A DNA stretch of 64,000 nucleotides. Source: Massariosphaeria phaeospora (Eukaryota > Ascomycota > Dothideomycetes > Pleosporales). The translations under genes were made by a program, and so were the position numbers. The stretch is from assembly GCA_011032825.1 (NCBI GenBank), contig JAADJZ010000030.1, positions 1 through 64,000 on the forward strand, given 5' to 3'. The notes below the pieces were generated by a model. The model was not told the origin of the DNA, searched no databases, and saw only the letters and a program-made list of their open reading frames with translations. Positions 43,896-54,592 of the stretch are shown here, one piece after another (within the stretch, counting starts at the first letter, position 1; each line of letters starts with the position of its first letter).

Positions 43896-46800
43896 ATGAC
43901 GCCACCCGTGCGCTCAGTGTATACCCAGGGCGACGCGCCATCGGCGGACCTGCCCTCGCTGCAGGTGCTTGCGCCCTCACGAGGTAGAGATGGCCGCTCT
44001 TTGCCCGTCGCCGCCTCCAGCGTCATGGCCAGCGCCCGTGGGCAGTCTTATGCGACGACCAACGCCGCCCCGGGCAGCTTCAGCTCTCAACTGAGACCTG
44101 CTACGTCGCATGACGGCCGATTGAGACCTGATTTCGACACGCATGCCATCATTGTGGGCAATGATAGCAGCGTCACAACAGAACAGAGACAGGCCGACTT
44201 GCAGGACCAGATTGAGAAGGAGACGAAGATCAAAATCGGGTCGGAGAATCTCCTGGAGGCACTCAATGCCAAAAATGCGAAGAACACCAAGGACCAGCGC
44301 TCCCAAGTTGAGGACCAGCTCAATATCTCCAACCGGAAGATTGCACAACTGAGGTTAGGATTAGCCGCCGAAATCCAGAGGGCGAAAGATATCAAGTCTC
44401 CGCCAGCAGATGCACAGAGCAGGTTATCGTACCTATTCCGCCGGAACCTCTCGCGCTCACCCTCTCGACATGTGGCCAAGAAAGAAGATGAAAAAGAAGA
44501 TGAAGAGACGGAATCGCCAACTTTTGTGCTCGCCGAGATACTACAAGCTCTTGAGGCCAGCGGGCTGCAACCAGAGTACTACCTTGAGAGAGCCAATTCA
44601 CTTGTGGATCTCTTCAAGCGCCACCCTACCCTCAAATTTGACTTGGCGTGGTCTATCTTCGGCCTGAGAATGCAGACGATGCTCATGAGTGATAGTCGCG
44701 AGGTTGTAGCTGCTGCATATCGAGTAATGAGGTACTCTTTCACCGATCGGAAATCGCTACAGATCATTCGAGGACTACACACTGACTACCTTGTGATACT
44801 TTCTCTCGTGAAAGAAAGCAAGGCCAGTGTGGAGCGGGAACAAGCACTTAAGTTTGTCAGGGCATTCCTTGACGTCAAGGGCGGCGTGGAAGAGATTTCA
44901 CGCGCTGTTATTCGCATCATTGTGGCAGTAGCCGAGCACACCGACGATCGACTAAGGAATATTGCCATACTAACGTTAACGGAGGTTCTTGTAAAGAAGC
45001 CTTTGCTTTTAGTATCAGCAGGGGGTATGGGTACCTTGACTGATGCTTTAGGGGAAGGGAATTATCACGCGGCAGAGAGCGTCGGTAGCTCATTTTTGTA
45101 TCTGCTCGAGACTCCCCGACAAAGAAAATTCCTTAGGTCAGGCCAAGAATTGGAAAGCCCTTTCGCAATGTTCACCGATACGAGTGCGAGCCAAGGACAC
45201 ATGCACGAAGAGAAGCTTAAAGCGAATGCCAAAGTCATTGCATCGTTGCTGCGAAGCTGGTCAGGGCTCCTAGCGCTCAGCACTAGCAATTTCCTGGCTA
45301 TACGTTCACTCCTCATGTCGATGGAGATACCCGTACCTCATGTACGGAATATTCTCTTAGAGCTGCTGTTCGATATCCTTAGGATCAAGCCCCCGTCATG
45401 GTCTTCTTCATTTCTTGCTGGACGGCGCTTGACAACCTACGGCCGGGTTACGAACCTGAAGAATCCCTCCGACAAAGATCCTTCCAGCGCTAGTACGGAT
45501 GACAAGACAAACAAATGGAATTTGCTGGAGCACTATGTCTCCGCTGTACTAGCCGTATTTCTCCAAGCCGGTTTGGTACCCGCATTGTTGAAGGCAGAAG
45601 AAGAACCTCTAACGCTTCCGCTGAAGAGAAAAACGACGCTATTGCTTGGAGAAGTTTTGAAGATGGCAAACGAATTGTTACCTCCTTCATGGAGTGCGTC
45701 GTTGCAGGTGCTGCCACAACTACTCCAGTCAGCTGCCAAGTTTCACACGGAGGACAGGTTCGTGGCTATTGGGACGATATACCAGGTGGATAGCGTCAAC
45801 CGAACCCTCTATCGATCGGGACCCACTACTGTCAACACAAGTAAGACGAGTACTGCAAATGCCACCACGGTCGCAAGCCGACAGACAGACCCATCGAAAG
45901 TGCAAGCAGCAATGCAAATGGATGAAACTCAATTTCGGAACATGATGGTAGACACTCAGGTGTTGAACACTGTTTCTTTTCAGAAATGGAGGTGGGATCT
46001 GATTCTGAACATGATCGAGGGTCCTCTACTGAATGCGAAACGGCTGGATGAAGCCATGAAAGCAACAAAATTCGTCCATCGTTTACTGGGATTCTATCGG
46101 CCTTTCAAATTTCGGTTTTCAGAGGTCAAGAACACGAAACCGAATCAGCGCTACGTCCGGGCTGGCTGTGCGCTAATACACACTCTACTACAGAATACAG
46201 AGGGCGTTCGATATCTTAGCGATAGCAAGTTTATCCGACAGCTTGCAGAGTGTTTATCGCACTTCGATAGGATGAGTGGTCTTACGTCTGAATCCCCTAT
46301 GTTCCAAGTGGAACGTATGAACGAGACCTTGACCAGTGGGTACTTTGCCTTGCTAGGTGCGCTGACGAAAGACACGAAAGGAATCCATATTCTCGAGCGA
46401 TGGAGAGTGTTGAACATGTTCTATCACATCATCGAACTCAACGATCGCGACGACCTGATCCGGACACTGCTGAGTAATATGGACTATACTCTGGACGGAC
46501 ATCTCCGTATCATCATATCCAAGGCCATGACGTCGTGCTCCAAAGATATTCGTATATTTTCAACTAGACTTCTCCGCAAGTACGCAACCAAAGCAATGCA
46601 AAGCACGGAATCGACCGGAGTCGCAGAGTGGGCGATCAGGCTGCTCGTCACACAGCTTTACGACCCCGAAGTGGAAGTTTGCGAAGTTGCAATTAAAATC
46701 CTCGAAGAAGCTTGCAACCAGAAAGATTCGCTAGAATTTGTGGTAAAGTGTCGCCCAGCCTTGGATCACTTGGGAGAAATTGGCGCTCCTCTCCTGTTGC

Positions 46801-47989
46801 GGTTTCTCTCAACATCGGTAGGCTACCACTATCTTGACGGACTAGATTACATCACCAGAGAAATGGACGACTGGTTCCTAGGACGGAATGACACCTATGT
46901 AGCACTCATTGAGGCCTCGATGGCTCGAGCGCTTGCTGATATTCCTGAAAAACCGCAGCAACAGTCGTCGTATGATGATACACCCGAGAATCCCGAATAC
47001 GGGATCGTACCTCCTCACTTCTATCGGGAACTCACTCGAACGAAAGAGGGGTGCAAGCTTCTTCGGCAAAAGGGGCACTTTGATGAATTTGCTGCTACCA
47101 TCCGCGACTTTGCCACGGAAAACGATGATGCTGAGACAATCTTGAAAGTCAAGGGCTGTTTGTGGGCAGTGGGCAACGTTGGGTCCATGGACCTGGGTGC
47201 ACCGTTTCTGGAAGGCTCCGATGTGGTTAAGTGGATTGTGCAGATAGCAGAAACGTCCGAGGTGATGTCGCTCAGAGGGACAGCGTTCTATGTCCTGGGC
47301 TTGATCTCCCGAAGTCTACACGGACAGGAAATCCTGCTCGAATACGGTTGGGATGGTGTTGTGAATGAGTTCGGCGACTCGCTTGGGTTCTGTCTACCTT
47401 TTGATTTTCAGAGGCTCTTTTCGGTTTGTCTACGTTTGGATGCACCTGAGATGGCCAGGCGGCTAACAATGTTCAGATGGCCCCTTGGGCTGCCAAATCA
47501 GAGCCCATGAGTTGGAACCGCAAAGCAGGGGTCAAGGTGGCTATTACAGACCCGGATCCTATCAATGCTCGTATCTTGAAGCTTACGACGGACCTGGGTA
47601 ATACGGTGCTAGCCAAGAAGGCGGCGAACGACCTCCAAGCGTTAGTAGTACCTCTGATGGAGAGAGATGGCCCCGGACTGACAGGCTACAGCATCAAAGC
47701 CAAAAAAGCAACAGGTTTCACGAAACCATCAATGTTCCACAAGGTGATGCAAATACTCGAAGCACACCACTTTCGACTTCCAGCATGTCGGTTCGTCCTC
47801 GATTTGTTCGACAAGCGGGTACTACCGCAGATTGTATTGGAAGAAGAGGAACAAGAAGCCGATGAAGCCGACGAGAGTAGCGAGTCCAGCTCTGGCTCTA
47901 GCTCTGGTTCTGGTTCGGAGTCGGGATCCGAGTCCGACTCTATGGACGCCAGGCCAACGAGCGCGGATGGCGTCCCAGATGTACCCTGA
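43896..47989 (+). CDS. AVO3: TORC2 subunit AVO3/Ste20 (Rictor homologue)
   Basis: Three exons, join(43896..47423,47477..47640,47692..47989), give 1,329 aa. This is the Rictor-type scaffold of target of rapamycin complex 2 (yeast Avo3/Tsc11, fission yeast Ste20), which regulates Ypk/Gad8 kinases, actin and lipid homeostasis at the plasma membrane. Residues ~95-170 include a Rho-effector-like coiled coil (TTEQRQADLQDQIEKETKIKIG). A long helical-repeat body follows, with conserved blocks such as RAVIRIIVAVAEHTDDRLRN, VSFQKWRWDLILNMIEGPLLN, GVAEWAIRLLVTQLYDP and LKVKGCLWAVGNVGSMDLG. Across intron 1 the protein continues RLFSMAPWAAKSEPMSWNRKAG. The second intron (47641-47691) is inferred because removal gives AANDLQAIKAKKATGF; it is 51 nt and stop-free. 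The acidic Ser-rich tail is low complexity. Confidence 0.92.
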
Positions 47990-49799
47990 CAGAGGTCAAC
48001 GGGTCTTGACGAGAGGGCCCGGGCCTTGGCACCGAGATGTGCAACAAGGACCTGGTCTCTGTGAGTCTTTGTACTATATGTGTGGCTGGGGCGTTGCACG
48101 GTTGAGGCATGGGCTCGATTTTGCATACGGAGTTCTTTCGGTGTAGGGCGGGGGAGAATAGGGAATGCACGGGAGACTCGGGCTGTTTTGGGAACATTCT
48201 AGCGAGGCGCCATATGTGCGATAGATGCAGCCACGGTTCAGGCGAAGTGCATGTTGGGGGATCCGCACAAGTCATGCTGGAGGGCAGGCCGGGGTGGAGT
48301 AGGTAGACGCGTCGAGTCGAGCAGCGGCCCAGCACGTGTACGATAGGTAGCAAGATGCAGGTGTAGCGGAACCAGATCTAGCGCGAGTGTAGACTATTGT
48401 CGGTGGTAGACTATGCTTGTTGAACCACGGATGGCTTGGAGACGCACATGCCATCAGCGATCAGGGTCCGCAGGCGAGGCTCAAGGGCTTGGTGCGACAT
48501 GTGGTTGATGTGGTTGACAGCTGCTCCAGGGCGCGGGGCCCGCCGCTAGCTGGGCCTAGTGGCTTTCAGACGACTGCATCGATGACGCTTGCACGGCTGC
48601 ATGGTGGACATATGAACACCTCGCCAGCCGCCCAGGCTGCGGAGGCTGGCGGCGCGAGTGGCGCTGGCAGAGTGATGCGCGCTCGATGCGCCGCCGGGGA
48701 GGGCAGCGAGGGCACCTGGGCAGCGACGTGGGAAGAAGCACTGGCCTGCGCTGGAGTCTGGACGCCTGTTGCTGCAAGCCATGTGGCGCTACAGACTTCA
48801 TGTCTCTCTCTCTCTGCGTCTCGCGCTGGCGGCCGGGCGAGGTGTTGAGTGTTGAGTGTTGAGTGTTGACCCTGCGGCTCCCCGGGGAGGCGTCGGGCAG
48901 GCAGTTGGGCCGTCGAGGAGCGAGTGCGAACAGTCGACCCTTCCTTGGCCTCATCAACCATCACTGGAAGCGGGCCCGTGCACCGTTTGATAGAGACGAA
49001 TTGCCGCTCCGGGCTAGCGGGCGGCGTCGATGGCCGGCGGCGAGGGCGATAGGCGCGGGCCTTGTCGAGGCAGCGGGATCGTGGATCGTGATCGGCCAAG
49101 CAGCGCAGGCGGCCGTCGCGCTCCCCGCCGGGCCTCTGTTGTCGCTGGCCGCCGCTGCTGCTGTCTGTCACCCTGGGCCTGCGCTGGAGGCTGGAGCCGG
49201 TGCAGCGACTCTCCATCGCCGATCGTTGCCGGCTACGTCTCACCTGGGCATGCATTCGCCCTCGTGCGGGAGCATGGCCAGCCTGTGCCCGCCCTACTTG
49301 GTGTCGTCGACGACTCTGCTCCACCAGCCTCGACCCCGAGGCTACTGTTCTCTTAACCCTCTCTTGACCCCCCGGCTACCACCTGGACTGGACCACCATC
49401 ACCACCGCCCTCGCCAGCAACACGAACGCCCGGCGCTCGAGGTACCGGCCCGACACGTCTTGCACCGTCACACAGCACACACGGCCCGCCCAGCAGCTGC
49501 CCATAACACGCCGTCTACCCCTCCGCTGCTCTTCCGTTCCTGCGTTCCTGCATCCGCCGCCGCTGCCCCTCGATACCGCACGCGCCCACCCTCCACGACC
49601 GCTACCGCTCCCGACCGCGCTCTCGACCTCTGACGCCCTGGACACCACCGCCGAGCACTGAGTTCCGCTACCTCCGCCTGCGCCCACGGCGCCCAGGCTG
49701 CAGCGGCAATACACCCATCGCCCGCCGGCAGCACTGTTTGGGACGCCCCTTGGACTTGTGCCCGCCGAAGCCAGTCACCGCCCAACGCACGACAGCTGT
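47990..49799. other. GC-rich intergenic region, 1.8 kb
   Basis: No supportable gene. It contains a short GTGTTGA tandem run (about 48842-48869), a CT run near 48803-48814 and C-rich/CCACC-rich DNA to 49799. The right part is probably promoter and long leader of the LON/RING gene. Many overlapping open frames here reflect high GC. Confidence 0.5.
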
Positions 49800-51476
49800 A
49801 TGAATCTATCACGACCCAAAGGCTGCTCTACCACATATGGTGAGGGGCAGTCCTGCGAACCCCCGGTGCCCTGGCAAGCCTCCATGGTAGACCATGTGCC
49901 CACACACGAGTTCTCCGAGCACGCTGCCTTGGCCGCCCACGCCAATCTAAGGCAGCTAGTCCGTCTCATCCAGTGTCCGCAATGCTCCCACCCATTCACC
50001 GCGCCGGTAACGCTTCCGTGCGGTCACACCCTCTGCCGCGCCTGTCTGCCTCCGCTGCATCCACGGACCAACATATCCTACCCGAATACGCCCGACCGAT
50101 TGACTGGCATTGTGTGCCCCGTTGCACCATGTGGCGCCGAGCATGCGGCAGCCGAATGCAATGTGGATGTGACGTTGACCAAGTTGATGGAGCTGATCAG
50201 CCTCGAGCTATCCAAGCACAACCAATCAACCGACGATACCCCGATCGAGTTAGTGGAAATTCTACTATTGGATGACGGCTCGATGATGGACGAGAAGAAT
50301 GAGAAATCACAGCGTCGCGGTCACTGCGAGACTTACTACGGTGGCAGACTATTGTCAGCCTTCACCATGGCCGCATCGGGAAAGCTGCACTACACCTCCG
50401 ACCTGGAGTTTAATTCCTTATCGCCGACGGGGGACGACTACCAGCACCTCGACATTGCCATGCTCAATTGTCTGCGAGAAGTAGCACATACAGAACTGGA
50501 CTGCCTCGTCTGCTACAACATCATGCTCGACCCAACTACAACTCCATGCGGCCACACATTCTGCCACCGGTGCCTGGACCGTGTCATGGACCACAGCAAT
50601 ATATGTCCCATGTGTCGGCGAGTACTCGATATGCCAGTTCCGTTACGAACCAAGCCCCGGAATCTCCCGCTTGCGTCTCTGCTCGATATTTTATGCCCAG
50701 ATCTGGTCGCGACACGTGCTGCCACTGTCGATGCAGAGGAACAGGCGGGCGATTCCGCACTGAACACACCCATCTTCATTTGCACTCTAGCTTTACCTGC
50801 AATGCCAACTTTCCTCCACATATTCGAACCTCGTTACCGTTTAATGATACGACGTTGTCTTGAGGGTAACCGGCAATTCGGTATGGTTATGTACAACCGA
50901 AATGGTGCTCCACAAGGCGACCTTGGCGACGTCCCTTTCCTCGAGTACGGAACCTTGCTTGAGATCGTCAATTATGAGATTCTTCGGGATGGACGCATCT
51001 TTGTCGAGACCCGAGGGGTTGGTCGATTCAAGGTTTTAGACCACGGCATGCTAGATGGGTATAACGTCGGGCGTGTCGAACGAGTCGAGGATGTTTCGCT
51101 CAGCGAGGAAGGTTTACTCGAACAACAAGAATCAATAGATGCTCAGAATCGCGCTGAACTACTCCGCCAGCAGAACCCCGAAGCTCAGCTTCCCATTGAT
51201 GTTGCTCTGGCTCGCATGTCGACGCAAGATCTGCTCGAAAACTGCATGAACTTCGTCAGGGACATGAGAACTGCTAGCGCTCCTTGGTTGAGCGCAAGGA
51301 TAGTCCAGGTGTACGGAGAACCGCCCAACGATCCAGCACTCTTCCCGTATTGGTTCGCCTGCGTACTACCGGTTGCCGATGAAGAAAAGTATGCCCTGTT
51401 GCGAACGACGCGAGTGCGAGAACGTTTGATGATCGTGTATTCCTGGATTGGGAGGATCCGAGGCTCAAGAGGGTAA
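49800..51476 (+). CDS. LON-domain and RING-finger protein (LONRF-like)
   Basis: A 558-aa frame from the ATG at 49800. The first RING-type zinc finger (from about 59) is CPQCSHPF...LPCGHTLCRACL with an expanded second half (GIVCPVAPCG). A second RING at about 235-272 is canonical (CLVCYNIMLDPTTTPCGHTFCHRCLDR...CPMCR). A Lon N-terminal (substrate-binding-like) domain follows from about 326 (IFICTLALPAMPTFLHIFEPRYRLMIRRCLEG...GRFKVLDH). This order matches the LONRF family, presumed E3 ubiquitin ligases; substrates are unknown. The zinc ligands of the second finger are complete. The frame ends GSRG-TAA at a sequence that also reads as a perfect GTAAGT donor, so a last exon downstream is possible and the C-terminus is uncertain. 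Confidence 0.87.
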   Translation: MNLSRPKGCSTTYGEGQSCEPPVPWQASMVDHVPTHEFSEHAALAAHANLRQLVRLIQCPQCSHPFTAPVTLPCGHTLCRACLPPLHPRTNISYPNTPDRLTGIVCPVAPCGAEHAAAECNVDVTLTKLMELISLELSKHNQSTDDTPIELVEILLLDDGSMMDEKNEKSQRRGHCETYYGGRLLSAFTMAASGKLHYTSDLEFNSLSPTGDDYQHLDIAMLNCLREVAHTELDCLVCYNIMLDPTTTPCGHTFCHRCLDRVMDHSNICPMCRRVLDMPVPLRTKPRNLPLASLLDILCPDLVATRAATVDAEEQAGDSALNTPIFICTLALPAMPTFLHIFEPRYRLMIRRCLEGNRQFGMVMYNRNGAPQGDLGDVPFLEYGTLLEIVNYEILRDGRIFVETRGVGRFKVLDHGMLDGYNVGRVERVEDVSLSEEGLLEQQESIDAQNRAELLRQQNPEAQLPIDVALARMSTQDLLENCMNFVRDMRTASAPWLSARIVQVYGEPPNDPALFPYWFACVLPVADEEKYALLRTTRVRERLMIVYSWIGRIRGSRG

Positions 51477-52933
51477 GTTTTATCCCACTCTTTTTTTACC
51501 TGGTAGCCCCGCAGATAGCCATGTGACCGCAACCGATGTCGCTACCGTGGTTGTGGACTTCCTCCAAGCAGGAAAGATCGACCTTCTGTGGCCTGGTCAA
51601 TGGTCATGCATGTCTGCGAGTGGAATTTCCGCCCTAATGGCCTTGCTTTGCTTTCTTTTGGGATGCCCATCTAATCGTCTCCCGCTTCTCGGTCATCCAA
51701 GACATCTATACGGATGAGGCTAACAGTCATTCGCAGGCCTTCGGGAACCGCGTGCAACATCCTCTGACTCGCCGTCCTTTTCATCAGCGTCGCCATGGGT
51801 TTCTTCGCCAAGAAACTCACTTCTGTACCGAGCGCGCCTGGCTCTTAGGCCGGGAAAACAACAATACCCCACCATTTGGCTCTTTGACGATCACACTTAT
51901 CACGATTTGGTTTTAAACTGGAAGAAAGGACACTTTTACTCATACCCGTTGGCAAGCAACATCAACACTGACTTTTGACTGCATTGCGGCGGAGTCTTTA
52001 ATCGAGGGAGGAAAAATTGGTTTCTTCAATGCTGTTATGCTTCGTTTTTATCGGCGCAATCGTGGTTTATTACCTTCATCCGATGATTACCCCCTTTCAG
52101 GAGGACGTTGGCGCTTTTAGGCGCGTCCATGCATTTGTCCCTGCCCCTTTTGGAGCCCTGGTTATTAGACCGGCCGGCTGGGCATTTTCTCCCGTTGCAT
52201 ATTTTGGCGAGGTTGGCGTGGATACTGATCTTCGGGAGTTGGGGAAGGAAGCGGAATGACACGATAAGGGGACGGGTATTAGGCACCGTCTTGGATTTGG
52301 GCATGTGGCATACGGAGTGATGGTGCGGAAAGGATGTAGATAGATACTTTGTCACGCTGTCAATGGACTGATACCTTTACCTTTTACAATTTCACCACGG
52401 TGCTCCAACGTGACTGTTTGGGTATTTGCCTCGTACCGGTAAATTGTCGGATGTCTGGCATACATAATCCTTTGATCTTTCCAAGATTTCGTTTCATTAT
52501 CTATGTATCGACATGAAGTCTAACGCGTGCGCGCACCCAAGTGATCCTACTCTCTACAAGTCTCTCTTACATTACCTAGTATCGTGGATACTATAGGGCT
52601 TTGTGAAGTTTAAAACAAATTATTCCATACTGCTAAAATATCTTGTACTGTAAAGAGGATTGCCTAATGTCTCTCTCTTCATCGGCATTAGATTCTGCCG
52701 GGGGGGCTGCCACTCACATGCACGTGCGACTGACACTAGGCACTAGGTAGGTCCCATGGACCCCTCCTGCAATAGTTACGTCATTGTTTGCGCGGGTTGA
52801 GGCTCCACAGTCTCCCACTTCCGCGCACAACCCCACTTCCATCTACAAGCTCGTCTTCTTCTTCCCGTCTTAAGTGTCAATCCAATTGCTCATATTATAC
52901 CTTCCATTCAACGCATACCCAAGTACATCCATT
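51477..52933. other. Intergenic, 1.46 kb, with repeat copy C
   Basis: 3' flank (perhaps a last exon) of the LON/RING gene, dispersed-repeat copy C at 52551-52667, and the promoter of the kelch gene. No other gene recognised. Confidence 0.5.
52551..52667 (+). repeat. Short dispersed repeat, copy C
   Basis: 117 bp from CTCTACAAG through TACATTACCTAGTATC, GATACTATAGGGCTTTG and CTGCTAAAATATC to AAAGAGGATTGCCTAA, co-linear with the copies at 6871 and 7191. GTATC and GATAC form the top of an internal hairpin flanked by CCTA/TAGG. Confidence 0.75.
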
Positions 52934-54286
52934 ATGGAGCCAGCGGTAGCGGGTGCGCTCTACGCCGCCGAGAATGCACTATATGGCGCTGCTGCCCTAG
53001 TCAAAGGCATTACCCACCCGACTCTTCCACTCAAAGCGACCATCACGCACATTACTTCCGTTCCCGTTCCGCGGAGCCACCACACAATCTCTATCGTCAA
53101 AGGTCGGGCGTATATTTTCGGCGGGGAGAGCGAGCCTGGAAAACTGGCTGATAACTCCTTTTACGTGGTTATCCTACCGTCTAGCGGGGTCCTCGAAGCA
53201 GATTTTACGGTCCTTGCCGCACGACCGACGGAGCATGGCGGTGAGGTCCCAGCACCGAGGAAAGGGCATACAGCGACCGTAGTCGGGGATAGCATATATG
53301 TCTTCGGGGGAGAAGGTGTGCCGGCGGAGAATGGAAGAGTTTGGGTATACAGTACCATCAACAACGCGTGGTCGCACCTTGATCCATCGCCGGGGGCACC
53401 ATATCCCTCCCACCGATCCGGCCATGCATCGACAAGCTCAGACTTGCCGGGTCCTAAAAACATCACATTCAAAGAGAAATCACCTCAGCAGCCAGCAGAC
53501 CCCGCCAAGGTCGTTCCGGAGCCCGCAGATGATGACTCTTGGGGTACGATATTCGTCGTTGGCGGCAGAGACACCCATAAAGACCAACTCCTCAATGACG
53601 GCCTCGCCTTTGACATCAAAACAAGAACCTGGTCCAACATCCCCACGCCGCTCGGCCAGCCGCGAGAAGGCGCTAGCATGGCGCTCCATGGCAACCGTCT
53701 CTACCGCTTCGGCGGCAAAGACATCGAAACGTTCACCTCGGGCGCCCTAGAATCCGTCGACGTGTCCCCCGTGTGGAAGCACGCCGAAGGCGGTACCACG
53801 CCGCTAACCAGCGGCTGGGCCTGGGAAGAGCTCCCGCACACCGAAGGCGAGGCCCCACAAGCGCGTTCCGGTGCAGGTCTCACGGGCGTGACAACCGGCC
53901 AGGGGCGGCACTACCTGCTCGCGATCGGTGGTGAGGGCGATGCGCAGAGTTCGACTTTCACGTCCGCGTTCTTCTCTGATATCTGGGCGTTTCAATTGCC
54001 GCCGGAAAAGCACACGGCTGCGGCGACGAAAGACCATATGCGCCACAGTATCAAGCGGGACACGCATGAGGGGAAGTGGGCCGAGGCGCAGTACAAGTAC
54101 TTGGATATGAGGGGCGAGGTGGAGAAGGAGGTGCCTGGGATGCCGAAACGGGGGGTTGGTGCTAGGGGGCATTTCTCTGTAGCGAGGGGAACGGAGGTTG
54201 ATGGGGCGAGTGTGGTGGTTTGGGGTGGGGTGGATGGGGAGGGGAAAGTGCTGGGGGATGGGTGGCTGGTCACTGTGGAGAGGTGA
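52934..54286 (+). CDS. Kelch-repeat protein
   Basis: A single-exon, 450-aa protein. I start it at the ATG at 52934 (MEPAVAGALYAAENALYGAAALVKG) because the preceding in-frame codons are unlike the rest. Kelch beta-propeller blades are visible as repeated (Y/F)-hydrophobic-FGG-E/R and PR..H motifs: VPRSHHTISIVKGRAYIFGGE, PAPRKGHTATVVGDSIYVFGGEG, IFVVGGRDTHKDQLLNDGLAFDIKTRTW, GASMALHGNRLYRFGG, HYLLAIGGEGD and VVVWGG at the C-terminal end. That suggests a six-bladed propeller. There is no BTB or other partner domain. Plant nitrile-specifier-like proteins and fungal Tea1-type proteins share the fold only, so no function is assigned. Confidence 0.82.
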   Translation: MEPAVAGALYAAENALYGAAALVKGITHPTLPLKATITHITSVPVPRSHHTISIVKGRAYIFGGESEPGKLADNSFYVVILPSSGVLEADFTVLAARPTEHGGEVPAPRKGHTATVVGDSIYVFGGEGVPAENGRVWVYSTINNAWSHLDPSPGAPYPSHRSGHASTSSDLPGPKNITFKEKSPQQPADPAKVVPEPADDDSWGTIFVVGGRDTHKDQLLNDGLAFDIKTRTWSNIPTPLGQPREGASMALHGNRLYRFGGKDIETFTSGALESVDVSPVWKHAEGGTTPLTSGWAWEELPHTEGEAPQARSGAGLTGVTTGQGRHYLLAIGGEGDAQSSTFTSAFFSDIWAFQLPPEKHTAAATKDHMRHSIKRDTHEGKWAEAQYKYLDMRGEVEKEVPGMPKRGVGARGHFSVARGTEVDGASVVVWGGVDGEGKVLGDGWLVTVER

Positions 54287-54592
54287 ATGTGATGGGTCAT
54301 AATCTATAATCTGGGATGTGGAACTGAATTATGTCAGCGGCGTGGTGGAGGTAAAGTGATACTTGAATCTCGATTCCAAACGATCCAGTCGAGCAATGTC
54401 CTTCTGTACTCCCTCTATAATCGCCTCTTGCATAGCGAGATTCCGAACCTTTATCCATGACCCTCGTATACAGAGTTTTGCAACCAAGATGTTGCATAAT
54501 ATACAACATGTCCCTTCCAAGGTCCCAGATGACGGAACACGGTCTCTGCCACGTCTATATAATCTGAGGTGTGCAAAGTTGCATGACAATGC
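54287..54592. other. Convergent spacer kelch gene/CQD1-like gene
   Basis: 306 bp between two stop codons on opposite strands; nothing recognised beyond the 3' ends. Confidence 0.5.

Noticed and set aside
48842..48869. GTGTTGA tandem run as a possible telomere-like or CRISPR-like array
   Set aside because: Only about four 7-bp units, no spacers, and the unit is not a fungal telomere repeat; a simple microsatellite.
48566..49324. 252-codon minus-strand frame and overlapping plus-strand frames
   Set aside because: Arg/Ala/Pro-rich low-complexity translation typical of GC-rich noncoding DNA.
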